From assembly GCA_016647705.1 (NCBI GenBank), contig CM028329.1, forward strand, positions 54,391,231-54,455,230: DNA of 64,000 nucleotides, in the 5' to 3' direction. Below are positions 63,258 through 64,000 of this stretch, piece after piece. Positions within the stretch are counted from its first letter, which is position 1; every line of letters starts with the position of its first letter. The stretch comes from Eucommia ulmoides (Eukaryota > Streptophyta > Magnoliopsida > Garryales > Eucommiaceae). The notes beneath the pieces were generated by a model that saw only the letters and a list, made by a program, of their open reading frames with translations, had not been told where the DNA came from and did not search any database. Made by a program: the position numbers and the translations under genes.

Positions 63258-63620
63258 GAGCCCAAATCAAGCCCTAACCCTATTACTTATTTAAGCTTGA
63301 GTGAACTCGATGATTTATAGACACTGATTTCTTACGATGGCAATTGATGGCAATGGGGATGGCAATGATAGAACGGTGATGACAATGGTGGCAATGGCAT
63401 AGGGATAGGCATTGGGGGCGTGAATGATATGGTGTTGGGGACCTGATTGACAATTTGAGCCCAAATCAAGCCCTAACTCGAGTGAACTCGACAGATTTAC
63501 AGACATCAATTTTCGGCGATGGCAATGGCAATCGCAATGGTGACGGCGACTACGATCACAACAACAATAGTGATGATGGAACAATGGCAGAGGGATATGG
63601 CGTTGGGGGCTTGAATGGAA
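63258..63620. repeat. Local tandem duplication, about 200-bp unit
   Basis: GAGCCCAAATCAAGCCCTAA.., GAGTGAACTCGA.GATTTA.AGACA.., GGCAATGG.. and GGCATTGGGGGCGTGAATG/GGCGTTGGGGGCTTGAATG occur in the same order at about 63,258-63,430 and 63,458-63,618. Each copy contains a GGCAATGGn-rich stretch. Short Asn/Gly/Asp or His/Arg frames across it reflect the repeat. Confidence 0.8.
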
Positions 63621-64000
63621 CTAACCATACTGATTAAGAGTTTAATTGAATAATAATCCACAAATTTAATCTTGACCATTAGATCTAATCTAACCTGACG
63701 GATCAAAATGTCTATTGTATCATTCAATTTCTACCGTTATATATTCGATATAAGGGTCTAAAATGTCTAAAATATAAAATGTCTCTAGGTATAATCTCAA
63801 CCGTAATATATTCGATCCGACGGGTCAAAATGTCTCAAAATTTAAGGTGGCGTTGGTAACCATTTCTGTTCCCATCCCAGCAGTGAGATAGGAATAGGAT
63901 GGGATGGGATGAGATAAGAATTTTGTTTCCTTCTTGAGAGTAGAATCCCGTTTGGTAACTATAATTTTTTATTTTATTTTATTTTTATTTTATTTTTTGA
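63621..64000. other. Unassigned end of window; possible element start
   Basis: TCAAAATGTCT recurs at about 63,704, 63,757 and 63,826. From 63,845 GGTGGCGTTGGTAACCATTTCTGTTCCC.. followed by CCCGTTTGGTAACTATAA resembles the termini of hAT-like MITEs, but the element would continue outside the window. Confidence 0.35.

Overview
This is nuclear DNA of a flowering plant, probably a eudicot. It is AT-rich, has no operon-like gene packing, its coding pieces are split by GT...AG introns, and almost everything recognisable is a transposable element of a plant family (Ty1/copia, Ty3/gypsy of Athila/Tat type, MULE, CACTA, hAT-like, RTE LINE) or a plant-type sugar transporter. I found no intact protein-coding gene, no tRNA or rRNA, and no CRISPR array. 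Every gene-like object with a recognisable product is broken or a fragment.

Left part (1-14,310): tandem repeats and copia-like LTR debris (1-4,400); an (AT)48 tract; a solo LTR with a near-perfect 5-bp target duplication (6,241-7,634); two related CACTA ends with exon-like blocks behind the second (7,719-10,247); and a Ty3-type LTR (10,248-13,943) carrying a second LTR fragment with a ~44-bp tandem array.

Sugar-transporter cluster (14,890-25,380): remains of a hexose/H+ symporter (STP/MFS) family. Copy C (minus strand) has all five exons and a TATA box but carries a frameshift and a stop. Copy B is a 5'-truncated copy made by a direct tandem duplication of about 3.4 kb whose junction lies inside exon 2. 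Copy A is inverted on the plus strand and faces a further inverted exon 4, giving a large hairpin.

Middle part (25,250-41,312): a ~131-bp degenerate AT-rich array interrupted by a 5'-truncated RTE LINE with a 15-bp target duplication; a SIRE-like LTR; then a nested stack. A copia element (30,408-40,141) has its 5' LTR split by a Ty3-type LTR (TSD ATATA), which is itself split by a CACTA element; its polymerase region is split by a hAT-like element carrying the promoter, 5' leader and first exon fragment of ribosomal protein uL2 (RPL8). A long inverted-repeat element with G/C-run hairpins follows.

Right part (41,400-64,000): a large MULE with a MURA-type transposase and a ULP1-type cysteine protease gene, both on the minus strand and both decayed, peppered with at least eleven exact copies of the 14-bp palindrome TGTTACATGTAACA. 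Next comes an 11.4-kb gag-only LTR retrotransposon (50,764-62,119, minus strand, TSD CTTCA, tRNA-Asp-type primer site) that has no recognisable pol and contains a second MULE-like insert with a ULP1 exon. The last 1.9 kb is unassigned, with a local tandem duplication.

The window reads as a graveyard of nested elements around a decayed transporter locus. The most unusual points are the palindrome family in the MULE, the captured RPL8 promoter-exon, and the transporter duplication with its exon hairpin.
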